NCBI GenBank assembly: GCA_947488305.1 | Contig: CANKZM010000001.1 | Coordinates: forward strand, 248,001 to 312,000 | DNA from: an uncultured Roseobacter sp. | GTDB taxonomy: Bacteria; Pseudomonadota; Alphaproteobacteria; Rhodobacterales; Rhodobacteraceae | Reading direction: 5' to 3' | DNA: 64,000 nt | In this document: in pieces, positions 18,008 to 28,435 of the stretch | Layout of the letters: every line of letters begins with the position of its first letter | Position numbering within the stretch: the stretch's first letter is position 1 | Notes under the pieces: model-generated | What the model saw: only the letters and a program-made list of their open reading frames with translations | The model's database searches: none | Told to the model about the DNA's origin: nothing | Translations under genes and position numbers: made by a program

Positions 18008-20418
18008 AAGACGAAGTGACACGCGACGAACGCGTCGCCAACCTGAAAGGTCTTGGGTGTTCCCGTAAGCGGGTAGAGGACGCGCGTTTTACGCAAGGCA
18101 AAGGCAACTACATTGATGACATCAATTTGCCGGGCATGCTGCACGGCGATTTCGTCCGCTCGCCTTATGCCCATGCGCGGGTCAAGTCCATCAATGTCGA
18201 TGCCGCGATGGCCCTTGATGGCGTTATTGCGGTCCTGACAGCGAAAGATCTTGAACCGCTCTCGCTGCACTGGATGCCGACCCTTGCCGGTGACAAGCAA
18301 ATGGTTCTGGCTGATGGCAAGGTGCTGTTCCAGGGGCAGGAGGTGGCCTTTGTGGTCGCAAAGGACCGTTATGTTGCGGCAGATGCCGTGGAACTGGTCG
18401 AGGTGGAATACGAAGAACTGCCAGTGATCGTGGACCCGTTCAAATCGCTGGAATCGGATGTCGAGTTGCGCGAAGATTTGCATGGGCAGACGGAAGGCGC
18501 GCATGGTCCCCGGAAACACCACAATCACATTTTCACCTGGGAAGTTGGCGATGAAAGCGCCACCAACGCTGTGCTCGATGACGCTGACGTGGTTGCGGAA
18601 GAAACCATGTACTACCACCGTACGCATCCTTGCCCGCTTGAGCCCTGTGGCTCCGTGGCGAGCATGGACAAGGTGAACGGCAAGCTGACAGTTTATGGGA
18701 CGTTTCAGGCCCCGCATGTGGTGCGTACCGTGGCATCCCTGTTGTCGGGGATCGAAGAACACAATATTCGCGTTGTCTCTCCGGACATTGGCGGCGGCTT
18801 TGGCAACAAGGTTGGGGTGTATCCTGGATATGTGTGCTCCATCGTCGCTTCGATTGTTACTGGCGTTCCGGTGAAATGGGTGGAAGACCGGATGGAAAAT
18901 CTGATGTCCACGGCCTTTGCGCGCGATTACTGGATGAAGGGAAGGATTTCCGCCACCAAGGAAGGCAAGATCACGGGGCTTCATTGCCATGTGACGGCGG
19001 ATCACGGTGCTTTCGACGCCTGCGCGGACCCGACAAAGTTCCCCGCTGGGTTCATGAACATCTGCACGGGGTCCTATGACATCCCGGTCGCTTATCTGGG
19101 CGTCGATGGCGTTTATACCAACAAGGCACCGGGCGGTGTCAGTTACCGTTGTTCATTCCGCGTGACAGAAGCCGTTTATTTCATTGAGCGCATGATCGAA
19201 GTGTTGGCCATTGAACTCGATATGGACGCCGCTGAATTGCGCCGCATCAACTTCATCAAGAAAGAACAGTTTCCCTATAACTCGGCGCTTGGCTGGGAAT
19301 ATGACAGCGGAGACTACCATACCGCCTGGGACAAGGCGCTGAAAGCGGTTGACTATGACGGGCTGCGCAAAGAGCAAGCGGAACGGGTTGAGGCCTTCAA
19401 GCGTGGTGAAACCCGCACGCTCATGGGCATCGGTCTAAGCTTTTTCACAGAGATCGTAGGGGCCGGGCCTGTCAAAAATTGTGACATCCTCGGGATGGGC
19501 ATGTTTGACAGTTGCGAAATCCGCATCCACCCCACCGGATCGGCGATTGCGCGCTTGGGGACCATCAGCCAAGGGCAGGGGCATGCGACGACTTTCGCAC
19601 AAATCCTCGCTTCCGAAATTGGCATACCAGCAGACAGCATCACCATAGAAGAGGGCGACACGGATACCGCGCCCTATGGGTTGGGCACCTATGGCTCGCG
19701 CTCAACGCCCGTAGCAGGGGCTGCAACCGCGATGGCAGGCCGGAAAATCCGTGCGAAGGCGCAGATGATCGCGGCCTATCTGCTGGAAGTGCATGACGAC
19801 GATGTGGAATTCGACGTGGACCGCTTTGTGGTCAAAGGCGCGCCTGAGCGTTTCAAGACAATGGGAGAGATCGCCTACGCGTCCTACAATCAGGCGATCC
19901 CGGGCATTGAGCCGGGTTTGGAGGCGGTCAGCTACTATGATCCGCCCAATATGACCTATCCTTTTGGGGCTTATGTCTGCGTGATGGACATTGATGTGGA
20001 TACGGGCGTAACGGACATTCGACGCTTCTACGCGCTGGATGACTGCGGTACGCGTATCAACCCGATGGTGATCGAAGGGCAGATCCATGGTGGCCTGACC
20101 GAAGCGCTTGCAGTCGCTCTGGGTCAGGAGATTGCCTATGACGACATGGGAAATGTGAAAACGGCGACCCTGATGGATTTCTTCCTGCCGACAGCTTGGG
20201 AGGTGCCCAACTATGAAACCGACCATACAGTGACGCCCTCTCCGCATCATCCGATTGGGGCGAAAGGGGTCGGGGAGAGCCCGCATGTGGGTGGCGTGCC
20301 GTGTTTTTCAAACGCGGTGCAGGATGCGTTTCGACCGTTCGGATTGCGTCACACCAATATGCCACATGACCATTGGCGCATATGGAAAGCGGCGAACGCA
20401 CTGGGATTGCACGACTAA
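18004..20418 (+). CDS. coxL: Aerobic CO dehydrogenase large (molybdopterin) subunit, form I
   Basis: Active-site loop '[20 protein letters not shown]' (form-I type xYxCSFR, codons 19141-19161); '[14 protein letters not shown]', 'GAKGVGESP' motifs. Confidence 0.94.
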   Translation: MKDEVTRDERVANLKGLGCSRKRVEDARFTQGKGNYIDDINLPGMLHGDFVRSPYAHARVKSINVDAAMALDGVIAVLTAKDLEPLSLHWMPTLAGDKQMVLADGKVLFQGQEVAFVVAKDRYVAADAVELVEVEYEELPVIVDPFKSLESDVELREDLHGQTEGAHGPRKHHNHIFTWEVGDESATNAVLDDADVVAEETMYYHRTHPCPLEPCGSVASMDKVNGKLTVYGTFQAPHVVRTVASLLSGIEEHNIRVVSPDIGGGFGNKVGVYPGYVCSIVASIVTGVPVKWVEDRMENLMSTAFARDYWMKGRISATKEGKITGLHCHVTADHGAFDACADPTKFPAGFMNICTGSYDIPVAYLGVDGVYTNKAPGGVSYRCSFRVTEAVYFIERMIEVLAIELDMDAAELRRINFIKKEQFPYNSALGWEYDSGDYHTAWDKALKAVDYDGLRKEQAERVEAFKRGETRTLMGIGLSFFTEIVGAGPVKNCDILGMGMFDSCEIRIHPTGSAIARLGTISQGQGHATTFAQILASEIGIPADSITIEEGDTDTAPYGLGTYGSRSTPVAGAATAMAGRKIRAKAQMIAAYLLEVHDDDVEFDVDRFVVKGAPERFKTMGEIAYASYNQAIPGIEPGLEAVSYYDPPNMTYPFGAYVCVMDIDVDTGVTDIRRFYALDDCGTRINPMVIEGQIHGGLTEALAVALGQEIAYDDMGNVKTATLMDFFLPTAWEVPNYETDHTVTPSPHHPIGAKGVGESPHVGGVPCFSNAVQDAFRPFGLRHTNMPHDHWRIWKAANALGLHD

Positions 20419-20465
20419 GGGGAGAGTGGGGTGCTTTGTTTCTGACAGGCACCCCGCAAAATCTT

Positions 20466-21344
20466 ATGAGCAGCTGGACAGACTTACAGGCCTTACTGGC
20501 GCAGGCGGACTACATTGCGTCCGATGATCTCTCCATGGCTTTGCATATCGCCACAACGCTGGGGCGGCCGCTTTTGTTGGAGGGGGCAGCCGGCGTCGGC
20601 AAGACGGAAGTGGCCCGCAGTCTTGCTGAGGTCCATGATACACAGCTGATCCGCTTGCAATGTTACGAAGGGCTGGACGCCGCGCAGGCGCTTTACGAAT
20701 GGAATTATCAGCGGCAACTGCTTTCTATTCGCGCGGCCTCCGAAGCAGGCGAGGCGGGCGCTGACGTTGAGGCACGAATTTTCTCTGAAGCCTATCTCTT
20801 GGAACGTCCTCTGCTAAAGGCCATCCGGCAGGACGTGGCGCCTGTGCTTTTGATCGACGAAATTGATCGTGCGGATGAGGAGTTTGAAGCCTATTTGCTA
20901 GAGGTGCTGAGTGATTTCCAGATCACCATCCCAGAGCTGGGTACGATCAAGGCCACTGCAAGGCCCCACGTCATTCTGACGGCGAACGGTACACGTGACT
21001 TGTCCGATGCTTTACGGCGGCGATGCATCTATGCCCATGTCGAGTATCCAGACCGCGCAACCGAGCTTGCAATCCTCGCGGCCCGCGGCCCGGCGCTGGA
21101 ACACCATCTCTCAGAGCAGATCATTGGATTCGTGCAAAAGCTCAGAGAGGAAGAGTTGGAAAAAGTGCCCGGCATCGCCGAGATGCTTGATTTTGCCGCG
21201 GCACTTGGGGGGCTGGGCATAAAGGATCTGACAGACGATCCGAGTGGCCTTCAGGCGGCCTTAGCGACCTTGCTGAAGACGCAAGCGGATCGGGCCGCGA
21301 TACCGATAGAAGTTGCGGCGCGCATCGCAGGCAGAGCCGCGTGA
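20466..21344 (+). CDS. coxD: MoxR-type AAA+ ATPase (CoxD)
   Basis: 'PLLLEGAAGVGKTEVARSLAEV', 'VLLIDEIDRADEEFEAYLLEVLSD'; follows coxL. Confidence 0.9.
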   Translation: MSSWTDLQALLAQADYIASDDLSMALHIATTLGRPLLLEGAAGVGKTEVARSLAEVHDTQLIRLQCYEGLDAAQALYEWNYQRQLLSIRAASEAGEAGADVEARIFSEAYLLERPLLKAIRQDVAPVLLIDEIDRADEEFEAYLLEVLSDFQITIPELGTIKATARPHVILTANGTRDLSDALRRRCIYAHVEYPDRATELAILAARGPALEHHLSEQIIGFVQKLREEELEKVPGIAEMLDFAAALGGLGIKDLTDDPSGLQAALATLLKTQADRAAIPIEVAARIAGRAA

Positions 21345-22528
21345 GCCGCGTGACACGCTTTGCGGCGGCGGACCCTGGCCCTGCTGCGCGGGTTTCGGGG
21401 TTTTTCGCGCATCTTCGCGAACATGGTTTTCGATTGGGTGTCGCGGAAACGCAAACAGCCCTAAAAGCACTCGCCTGCGTCAACCCGACAGACCCTTCTG
21501 ATGCGCGCGGAGCTTTAAAGTCTGTCTGCGCTGGTTGCCTCGACGAGGTCGCACAATTTGATGCTCTATTTGATGCGTTCTGGATGGCCGACGGCCGTGT
21601 CAGACAAAAGATCGTAACGTCCCAACACCAGACGATGCCACAAAATACCCGGTCAAGCCGGACAGATGAAACGCGTTCAAGCAACCAGACCGGATCGCCG
21701 CATGCCCCTCAGGAAGTGGGAGATCAGGAGAGCGATTACGCCGACGGCACAGGTCGGTTGATGGCAACGCGCTCCCAAAACCTGATGAAGAAAGACCTTC
21801 GTGAACTGGTATCGGTCGAAGACATTCGGGCGGCGGAACAGGTCGCATTGCGGCTGGGGAAGGCATTGCAGCATAAGCGCTCCCGCAGGCGGAAAGCGGC
21901 GCGGCGTGGGGCGCGGATCGACCTGCGGAGGACCATGCGGCAAAGCCTTTCCACCGGCGGGGAGCCGATGCGGCTTTCGAAGCGCATACGACCGGAACGC
22001 CCCCAGAAAATTGTCGCCTTGTGCGATGTTTCTGGGTCGATGATGAATTACGCGCGTCTGTTTCTTGCCTTTTTGGCCGGGTTGATGCGCGCGGATGACG
22101 CAAGTGATGCCTATCTCTTCCACACCCGACTGGTGCGCATCACCGAAACATTGCGAGACGATGATCCGCTACGAGCGCTAAACCGGATCACACTGTTGGC
22201 GGACGGGTTTGGTGGTGGGTCAAAAATTGCCGCGAACCTTTCGCTCTTTGCCAGCGGCTACGCCCGGAAATTCGTCGATGGCCGCAGTGTCGTGATCATC
22301 TTGTCTGATGGGTATGATAGCGAAAGTTTTGACCTGATGGATCATGCCTTGCAACGGCTGAAGAAACGCGGATGCAAAGTCCTTTGGCTCAACCCTCTGA
22401 AAAGCTGGCGAGATTACGCGCCGGTCGCGCAGGGGATGGCTGCGGCTTTACCCCACCTTGATCTCTTTGAGACTGCAGCAACCTTGGGTGATCTTGCGGC
22501 ACTGGAAGAAAGGCTTGCCCGGCTATGA
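21341..22528 (+). CDS. coxE: VWA-domain protein CoxE
   Basis: MIDAS-like 'ALCDVSGSMMNYARLFLAFLAGL', 'VVIILSDGYDS'; GTG start overlapping coxD stop. Confidence 0.9.
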   Translation: MSRVTRFAAADPGPAARVSGFFAHLREHGFRLGVAETQTALKALACVNPTDPSDARGALKSVCAGCLDEVAQFDALFDAFWMADGRVRQKIVTSQHQTMPQNTRSSRTDETRSSNQTGSPHAPQEVGDQESDYADGTGRLMATRSQNLMKKDLRELVSVEDIRAAEQVALRLGKALQHKRSRRRKAARRGARIDLRRTMRQSLSTGGEPMRLSKRIRPERPQKIVALCDVSGSMMNYARLFLAFLAGLMRADDASDAYLFHTRLVRITETLRDDDPLRALNRITLLADGFGGGSKIAANLSLFASGYARKFVDGRSVVIILSDGYDSESFDLMDHALQRLKKRGCKVLWLNPLKSWRDYAPVAQGMAAALPHLDLFETAATLGDLAALEERLARL

Positions 22529-23361
22529 CGCTTTCGTCCAACGCCTACGCTCATTTGGAAAAGGAAATGCAGACCCTGAAATCTGCTGGAAAGCCATTTG
22601 CGATGGCCACCATCGTGCGGACTGTTGATGCCACATCGGCAAAGCCTGGCGGCAAGGCTCTTCTCGATGACACAGGGCGTGTGGTTTCGGGATGGGTTGG
22701 CGGCGGGTGTGCGCGTGGCGCAGTTGGCAAAGCGGCGCGCGAGGCAATACGCTCAGGGCTTCCTCAGTTCATTTCGCTGCGTCCACAGGAGTTGCTGGAA
22801 ACCGAAGGCGTGGCACCTGGAGAGCTCCGAGAAGGGGTGCGCTATGCCCGTAATGGCTGTCCGTCCCAGGGCACCATGGACGTGTTTGTGGAGCCGGTGC
22901 TGCCACTGCCGCGCCTTGTGATTTGCGGAACGGGTCTTGTGGCGCTGGCGTTGGCCGACATGGGGCGGCGCTTTGATTTTGATGTTGCCCTTCGTGTAAC
23001 ACCCGGCACAGCGGCAGCGGCCGTTCATCCAGATGACGTGCAGGAAGGCTTTGATTTGGCGGGCGCAGATTTTGTGGTTGTGGCGACCCAGGGGCAAGGC
23101 GACGCAGACGCTCTGCGCGCCGCTGTCGCGTCAGATGCGCCCTACTTGAGTTTCGTCGGCAGCAGGAAAAAGTTTGCAACGCTCGCTGCGCGCCTGACCG
23201 AAGAAAACAGCAAATTCAGCCGTCGCCTTGCACAGATCAAAGCGCCAGCCGGGCTTGATATCAGCGCCATAACGCCGGACGAAATCGCCTTATCCATACT
23301 CGCGGAAATCACGCAGATGCGCCGGGCGCGCAACCTCACAGAACCGCAACAGAACGCGTGA
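22525..23361 (+). CDS. coxF: XdhC/CoxF-family protein
   Basis: 'PFAMATIVRTVDATSAKPGGKALL', 'GWVGGGCARGAV', 'SFVGSRKKFATL'. Confidence 0.9.
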   Translation: MTLSSNAYAHLEKEMQTLKSAGKPFAMATIVRTVDATSAKPGGKALLDDTGRVVSGWVGGGCARGAVGKAAREAIRSGLPQFISLRPQELLETEGVAPGELREGVRYARNGCPSQGTMDVFVEPVLPLPRLVICGTGLVALALADMGRRFDFDVALRVTPGTAAAAVHPDDVQEGFDLAGADFVVVATQGQGDADALRAAVASDAPYLSFVGSRKKFATLAARLTEENSKFSRRLAQIKAPAGLDISAITPDEIALSILAEITQMRRARNLTEPQQNA

Positions 23362-23388
23362 TTTTTACGCTTTGATGTATGTGCCCGT

Positions 23389-24534
23389 TCAGAGAATGCG
23401 CGATAGCAATTCCGTGGTATTTTCCCGGTTCATGGGGATCGGGTTGCCGCCGGTACTTGGGTCCTTCAAGGCTCCTGCAACAATCCGGTCAATGTCGGGA
23501 TCGGTCACGCCAAGTCCGTTCAGCGTTTTTGGGATGCCCAAGTTATCGTTTAGCTCATCCACAAAGGCGCAAAACCCGTCAAAACCAGCATCGATCTGCA
23601 AATAGGCGGCTGCGGTTTCAAAACGCTCGGCAATGGCGGATCGATTGAATTGCAGCACAGCGGGCATGCATACGGCGTTAGTGGTGCCATGATGAGTGTG
23701 ATAAATCGCGCCGATGGGGTGGGAAAGGGCGTGAATTGCGCCAAGACCTTTTTGAAAGGCAGTGGCCCCCATTGCTGCCGCGGACATCATCTGGGCGCGG
23801 GCTTCGATGTCGTTTCCATCCTCATAAGCCCGCGGCAGATACTCTTTGACCAGACGCATCCCCTCGAGTGCGATGCCCTGCGACATGGGGTGGTAATGCG
23901 GCGAACTGAAGGCTTCGACACAATGTGCAAAGGCATCGAGCCCGGTACCCGCTGTGATGAAGGGCGACATTCCTACGGTCAACTCTGGATCGCAAATGAC
24001 GACCGCTGGCAACATTTTGGGGTGAAAGATGATCTTTTTCTCTTCGGTTTCAGAATTAGTGATGACCGAGGCGCGCCCGACTTCTGATCCCGTGCCAGCG
24101 GTTGTCGGGACAGCGATGACGGGTGCGATGGCGTCCGCGTCTGCGCGTGTCCACCAGTCGCCGATGTCTTCGAAGTCCCAGATCGGGCGCGATTGACCAG
24201 CCATGAAGGCGACGACTTTCCCCAGATCGAGGCCAGACCCCCCACCAAACGCAATCACCCCGTCATGGTCGCCTGCACGATAGGCGCGCACGCCAGCGGC
24301 TGCATTCTTTTCGTTGGGGTTGGGGTCCACGTCGGCGAAAAGTGCCCGTCCAAGACCGGCAGCCTCCAGCAGATCAAGGGTGCGCGCCGTAATCTCCATT
24401 TGGGCCAAGCCGCGATCCGTGACCAGCAGCGGGTTCGAGATGCCAGCCGCGTGGCAGGCCTCAGCGATTTCAGCGATGCGACCAGCACCGAAGCGGATGG
24501 TTGTAGGGTAAGACCAATTGGCAGTCAGGGTCAT
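23389..24534 (-). CDS. Iron-containing alcohol dehydrogenase
   Basis: 'GGGSGLDLGKVVAF', 'PTTAGTGSEVGRASVIT', 'LSHPIGAIYHTHHGTTNAVCMPAVL' motifs. Confidence 0.93.
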   Translation of the reverse strand: MTLTANWSYPTTIRFGAGRIAEIAEACHAAGISNPLLVTDRGLAQMEITARTLDLLEAAGLGRALFADVDPNPNEKNAAAGVRAYRAGDHDGVIAFGGGSGLDLGKVVAFMAGQSRPIWDFEDIGDWWTRADADAIAPVIAVPTTAGTGSEVGRASVITNSETEEKKIIFHPKMLPAVVICDPELTVGMSPFITAGTGLDAFAHCVEAFSSPHYHPMSQGIALEGMRLVKEYLPRAYEDGNDIEARAQMMSAAAMGATAFQKGLGAIHALSHPIGAIYHTHHGTTNAVCMPAVLQFNRSAIAERFETAAAYLQIDAGFDGFCAFVDELNDNLGIPKTLNGLGVTDPDIDRIVAGALKDPSTGGNPIPMNRENTTELLSRIL

Positions 24535-24538
24535 CGGG

Positions 24539-25912
24539 TCATGCTTTCTTGAGGTGGTATGATTTGGGGCGCGTAAGGTTATGATAGCCGATCACCGAAA
24601 GCCCGCCACCGCGCCCGGTGTCCTTGCAACCGGTCCAGCACAGGCCGGGGTCAAGGTAATCGGCACGGTTCATGAAGACGGTTCCGGTCTCGATCCCGTC
24701 GCCGATCCGTTCTGCACGGGCAGGATCACTGGTCCACACGGAAGCGGTGAGGCCGAAGTCGCTGTCGTTCATCAGGGCCAATGCCTCGGCGTCGGTTTTC
24801 ACAGGCATGATGCCGACTACCGGGCCGAAGCTTTCCTCGCGCATGACCCGCATGTCGTGCGTCACATTCGTCAGGATCTGCGGCATCAAATATGCGCCGC
24901 CGTCCTGTGGAAAGACGGCAGGATCGATATGCGCGGTCGCACCCTGAGCAATGGCTTCCGCAGTTTGGGCGCGGACTTCTTCGGCAAAGCGCGCCTGTGC
25001 CATCGGCCCCAAAGTGGTTTCGGGCGACAACGGGTTGCCCAGAACATATTTGTTCACTATGGCCACAGCCTTTTCGACAAAGGCGTCAAAGTGTTGTTCT
25101 GCCACGTAAATACGTTCTATCCCGCAGCAGCATTGACCGGAATTGAACATCGCTCCATCTATCAACGTGTCGACGGCGGCATCCAGATCGGCATCGTCGC
25201 AAACATAGCCCGGGTCCTTGCCGCCAAGCTCCAACCCGATCCCGGTGAAAGTGCCTGCGGCTGCCCGCTCGATGGCCCGCCCGCCGCCAACCGAGCCCGT
25301 AAAATTGACAAACCCAAAGCTCTTGGCAGCAATCAGATCTGACGTGGTCTGGTGATCCAGAAATACATTCTGAAAGACATCTTCTGGAATGCCCGCCGCG
25401 TGAAAGGCCTGGGCCATGCGTTCACCGACCAGCGGGGTTTGGCTGGCGTGTTTCAGCATTATCGTGTTGCCCGCGATCAGCGCGGGTGCCACCGTGTTAA
25501 TGGCGGTCATATAGGGGTAATTCCAGGGCGCGATCACGAGCACGACGCCGTGTGGGACCCGTTTGATCAGCCGCCTGAAACTGTCGGACTCCTCGATCAG
25601 GATATCTGACAACGCCTCTTCAGCGATCCCAGCCATGTAACTGGCACGTTCGTCAAAGCCGCCAAATTCTCCGCCATAGCGTATGGGACGCCCCATTTGA
25701 TGCGCGAGTTCGGGGACGATCTCGTCATTCATTGCACCGACGCGCGCGACACCATCCAGAACCAGACTGACCCGTTCCTGCAGGGGCCTGCTGGCCCAGT
25801 CGAACTGCGCCGCGTTTGCGCGTGCAACTGCCGCCCCGGCGTCCTCCGAAGTCAGAACAGGGCGTTCCGCGTAAAGAGATCCGTCGATGGGAGAGATACA
25901 TTGGATCGTCAT
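24539..25912 (-). CDS. NAD(P)-dependent aldehyde dehydrogenase
   Basis: 'GLELGGKDPGYV', 'FNSGQCCCGIERIYV' catalytic Cys, 'EESFGPVVGIMPV'. Confidence 0.93.
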   Translation of the reverse strand: MTIQCISPIDGSLYAERPVLTSEDAGAAVARANAAQFDWASRPLQERVSLVLDGVARVGAMNDEIVPELAHQMGRPIRYGGEFGGFDERASYMAGIAEEALSDILIEESDSFRRLIKRVPHGVVLVIAPWNYPYMTAINTVAPALIAGNTIMLKHASQTPLVGERMAQAFHAAGIPEDVFQNVFLDHQTTSDLIAAKSFGFVNFTGSVGGGRAIERAAAGTFTGIGLELGGKDPGYVCDDADLDAAVDTLIDGAMFNSGQCCCGIERIYVAEQHFDAFVEKAVAIVNKYVLGNPLSPETTLGPMAQARFAEEVRAQTAEAIAQGATAHIDPAVFPQDGGAYLMPQILTNVTHDMRVMREESFGPVVGIMPVKTDAEALALMNDSDFGLTASVWTSDPARAERIGDGIETGTVFMNRADYLDPGLCWTGCKDTGRGGGLSVIGYHNLTRPKSYHLKKA

Positions 25913-25913
25913 C

Positions 25914-27278
25914 TTATGCCCTTTCAAAGCCGCGTGCGATTTCCCAATCGGTTACAACGCGGTCAAATTCTTCCTGCTCCCATTCCGCACATCGGGTGTA
26001 GTGATCGACCACCTCATCTCCCATTGCATTGCGCAGGAAAGCCGAATTGCGGAGGGTTTCTGTCGCATCGCGCAGGGTTTGCGGGATGTCCTGAGCCTTG
26101 GCGTCCTCGTAGACGTCGCCACGCGTCGGCGGAGCAAGTTCCATCTTGTCTTCGATCCCCTTGATGCCAGCTGCCAGCATCGCGGCCTGCGCCAGATAGG
26201 GGTTCAAATCAGATCCACCTATCCTGCATTCGACCCGCACGCCTTTGGTCCCGTCACCGCACAGCCGGAAACCGGCGGTGCGATTGTCGACCGACCAGAC
26301 CGTCTTCGTGGGCGCGAATGTCCCTTTGGCAAAGCGCTTGTAGCTGTTGATGTAGGGGGCCAGAAAGAACGTGTAGTCAGGCGCATAGGCGATCAGGCCC
26401 GCCATGTAGTGCTTCATCAGCTGCGACATGCCCAGTTTATCTTCGGCATCGTAAAAAGCGGGTTTGCTGTCCTTCCAGAGTGATTGGTGCACATGGCTGG
26501 AGCTGCCGACTTTGTTGTGATCCCACTTTGGCAGGAAGGTCGCGGCGTGGCCGTGCGCCCATGCGATTTCCTTGATAGCATTCTTGGCGATGGTGTGATG
26601 ATCCGCGCAATCCATTGCGTCGGCATAGCGGATATTGATTTCTTCCTGCCCTGTTTCAGCTTCCCCTTTGGAGTTTTCGACGGGTAGCCCGGCACCATAA
26701 AGGTGGTTTCGGATCGGGCGCATCACCCCTTCTTCCTTGGTGGTCTGGAGGATATGGTAGTCTTCGTTGTAACCGCTGATTGGGGTGAGGTCGCGGAAGC
26801 CGGCTTTGCGGATGTCATCAAACGAGTTTTCAAAGAGGAAAAACTCAAGCTCGGTGGCCATCATCGCGTCATAGCCCAGGTCCTTCAGCCGGGCGATCTG
26901 CCGCTTCAGCATCGCGCGCGGGGAATGCGGCACCTCTGCATGGGTGTGATGATCGAGGATATCGCAAAGCACCATGGCCGTGCCGTCGAGCCATGGCACG
27001 GGCCGGATCGTATCGAGGTCGGGCTTCATCACGTAATCGCCATAGCCCTTCTCCCAACTGGATGCGGCGTATCCGTCCGGCGTGGCCATCTCCAGATCTG
27101 TTGCCAGCAGATAGTTGCAGCAATGCGTTTCCGCATAGGATGTCTCGACAAAGTTCACGCCATGAAACCGCTTGCCCATCAAGCGGCCCTGCATGTCAGG
27201 GAAACATGCCAGCACAGTGTCGATTTCGCCGGACGCGACGGCTTCTTTCAATGCGTCGAAGGTCATGGTGCCGGGCAT
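25914..27278 (-). CDS. Glutamine synthetase-family protein (possible gamma-glutamyl-amine ligase)
   Basis: 'MMATELEFFLFE', 'GQEEINIRYADAMDCADHHTIAKNAIKEIA', 'KWDHNKVGSSSHVHQSLW', 'NRTAGFRLCGDGTKGVRVECRIGGSDLNPYLAQAAML'. Confidence 0.9.
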   Translation of the reverse strand: MPGTMTFDALKEAVASGEIDTVLACFPDMQGRLMGKRFHGVNFVETSYAETHCCNYLLATDLEMATPDGYAASSWEKGYGDYVMKPDLDTIRPVPWLDGTAMVLCDILDHHTHAEVPHSPRAMLKRQIARLKDLGYDAMMATELEFFLFENSFDDIRKAGFRDLTPISGYNEDYHILQTTKEEGVMRPIRNHLYGAGLPVENSKGEAETGQEEINIRYADAMDCADHHTIAKNAIKEIAWAHGHAATFLPKWDHNKVGSSSHVHQSLWKDSKPAFYDAEDKLGMSQLMKHYMAGLIAYAPDYTFFLAPYINSYKRFAKGTFAPTKTVWSVDNRTAGFRLCGDGTKGVRVECRIGGSDLNPYLAQAAMLAAGIKGIEDKMELAPPTRGDVYEDAKAQDIPQTLRDATETLRNSAFLRNAMGDEVVDHYTRCAEWEQEEFDRVVTDWEIARGFERA

Positions 27279-27302
27279 CGATCAATTCCTTTTTCTGATG
27301 TG

Positions 27303-27328
27303 GAGCGCCCCGATTGTTCAGGGCGCTC
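27303..27328. other. Intergenic stem-loop GAGCGCCC-N10-GGGCGCTC between dctP-like and GS-like genes
   Basis: Perfect 8-bp arms; no downstream T tract in the minus (coding) direction. Confidence 0.55.
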
Positions 27329-27345
27329 TCCATAGTTGTCAGTCT

Positions 27346-28383
27346 TTACTCGAAGTTATAGGGCACGCCAGCCTGATTGATGACGCTGTTGTACTCCTTG
27401 AAGATGTTGACGATCTTCTGGTGCACTTCGCCTTCCTGGGCCACTTCTTCCCAGAACTCCTTGGCCGCGTTCTCTACTTCGGCCCACTCGTTGGCGGGCA
27501 CCGAACGCAGCTCCAGTTTGTCGCCATTGGCGCGCAGGGCGGCTTCGCCCCCCCAGTACCACTGGTTGCGGTAGGTGTGGCCCGCTTCGGTCGCCGCCAT
27601 GACCACGGCTTTCAGGTGGTCGGGCAGGTCCGCCCAGCGTTCTTCGTTCACGAACCACGACCCGATCCAGGCGCCGGAGATGTTGTTGGTCAGGAAGTAA
27701 TCCGTCACATCCGCCCAGCCCACGGTGTAGTCTTCGGTAATGCCTGACCACGCCATGCCGTCCAACTCGCCGGTCTGAACCGCGACTTCCGCGTCCTCGT
27801 AAGGGATGTTGACAGGAACAACGCCGAATTTCGACAGGAACCGCCCCGCCGTCGGGAAGGTATAAAGCCGCAGACCATCAAGGTCGGCCACAGAGTTGAT
27901 TTCCTTCTTGGTGTTGAAGTTGCAAGGGTCCTGACCCGCTGCCGACAGCCATTTGACGCCAACCTTCGCATATTCCTCTTCCCAAATCTGGGCCAGCCCA
28001 TACTGGTTGAACAGCACCGGCACATCGAGAATATGCTTGGTTGCAAAGGGGAAATACCCGCCGAATTGCTGCAAGGGCGTGGGGGAGGCCATGCTGTCGT
28101 CATCCGAATGCACGCCGTCGATGGTGCCCCGTTGCAGCGCCTGAAAAAGCTCGCCCGTGGGCACGATCTGGTCGGCGTAGAAAAGCTCGACCTCCATCTC
28201 GCCATTGGCAGCCTGATTGATGTAGTCGATGACCGGTTTGGTCACGTGCTCACCCAAGGCGGAACCCGCGTAGGTCTGGAAGCGCCACTTGATGACGTCC
28301 TGCGCCTTGACGATGGCGGGGGCCGCAAGCGTGCCGGCGCCTGCAAGGGCCGATGTGGTGATAAACTGTCTTCTGGTGGTCAT
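27346..28383 (-). CDS. TRAP transporter solute-binding protein (DctP family)
   Basis: Signal peptide with Tat-like 'TTRRQFITTSALAGAGTLAAPAIVKA'; 'WRFQTYAGSALGEHV', 'LRLYTFPTAGRFLSKFGVVPVNIPYEDAEVAVQTGELDG'. Confidence 0.93.
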   Translation of the reverse strand: MTTRRQFITTSALAGAGTLAAPAIVKAQDVIKWRFQTYAGSALGEHVTKPVIDYINQAANGEMEVELFYADQIVPTGELFQALQRGTIDGVHSDDDSMASPTPLQQFGGYFPFATKHILDVPVLFNQYGLAQIWEEEYAKVGVKWLSAAGQDPCNFNTKKEINSVADLDGLRLYTFPTAGRFLSKFGVVPVNIPYEDAEVAVQTGELDGMAWSGITEDYTVGWADVTDYFLTNNISGAWIGSWFVNEERWADLPDHLKAVVMAATEAGHTYRNQWYWGGEAALRANGDKLELRSVPANEWAEVENAAKEFWEEVAQEGEVHQKIVNIFKEYNSVINQAGVPYNFE

Positions 28384-28410
28384 GAAAGTTCTCCTTTGTT
28401 GTATGTAGTG

Positions 28411-28426
28411 GCGCCTTTTGCGGCGC
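28411..28426. other. Intergenic stem-loop GCGCC-TTTTGC-GGCGC between dctM and dctP-like genes
   Basis: Perfect 5-bp GC arms, 6-nt loop. Confidence 0.4.
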
Positions 28427-28435
28427 TTCTCGTGG

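Noticed and set aside
17821-19005. 394-aa antisense ORF opposite coxS/coxL
   Set aside because: Lies opposite strongly supported cox genes and its translation has no recognisable domain (His/Arg/Asn-rich); typical shadow ORF in GC-rich DNA.
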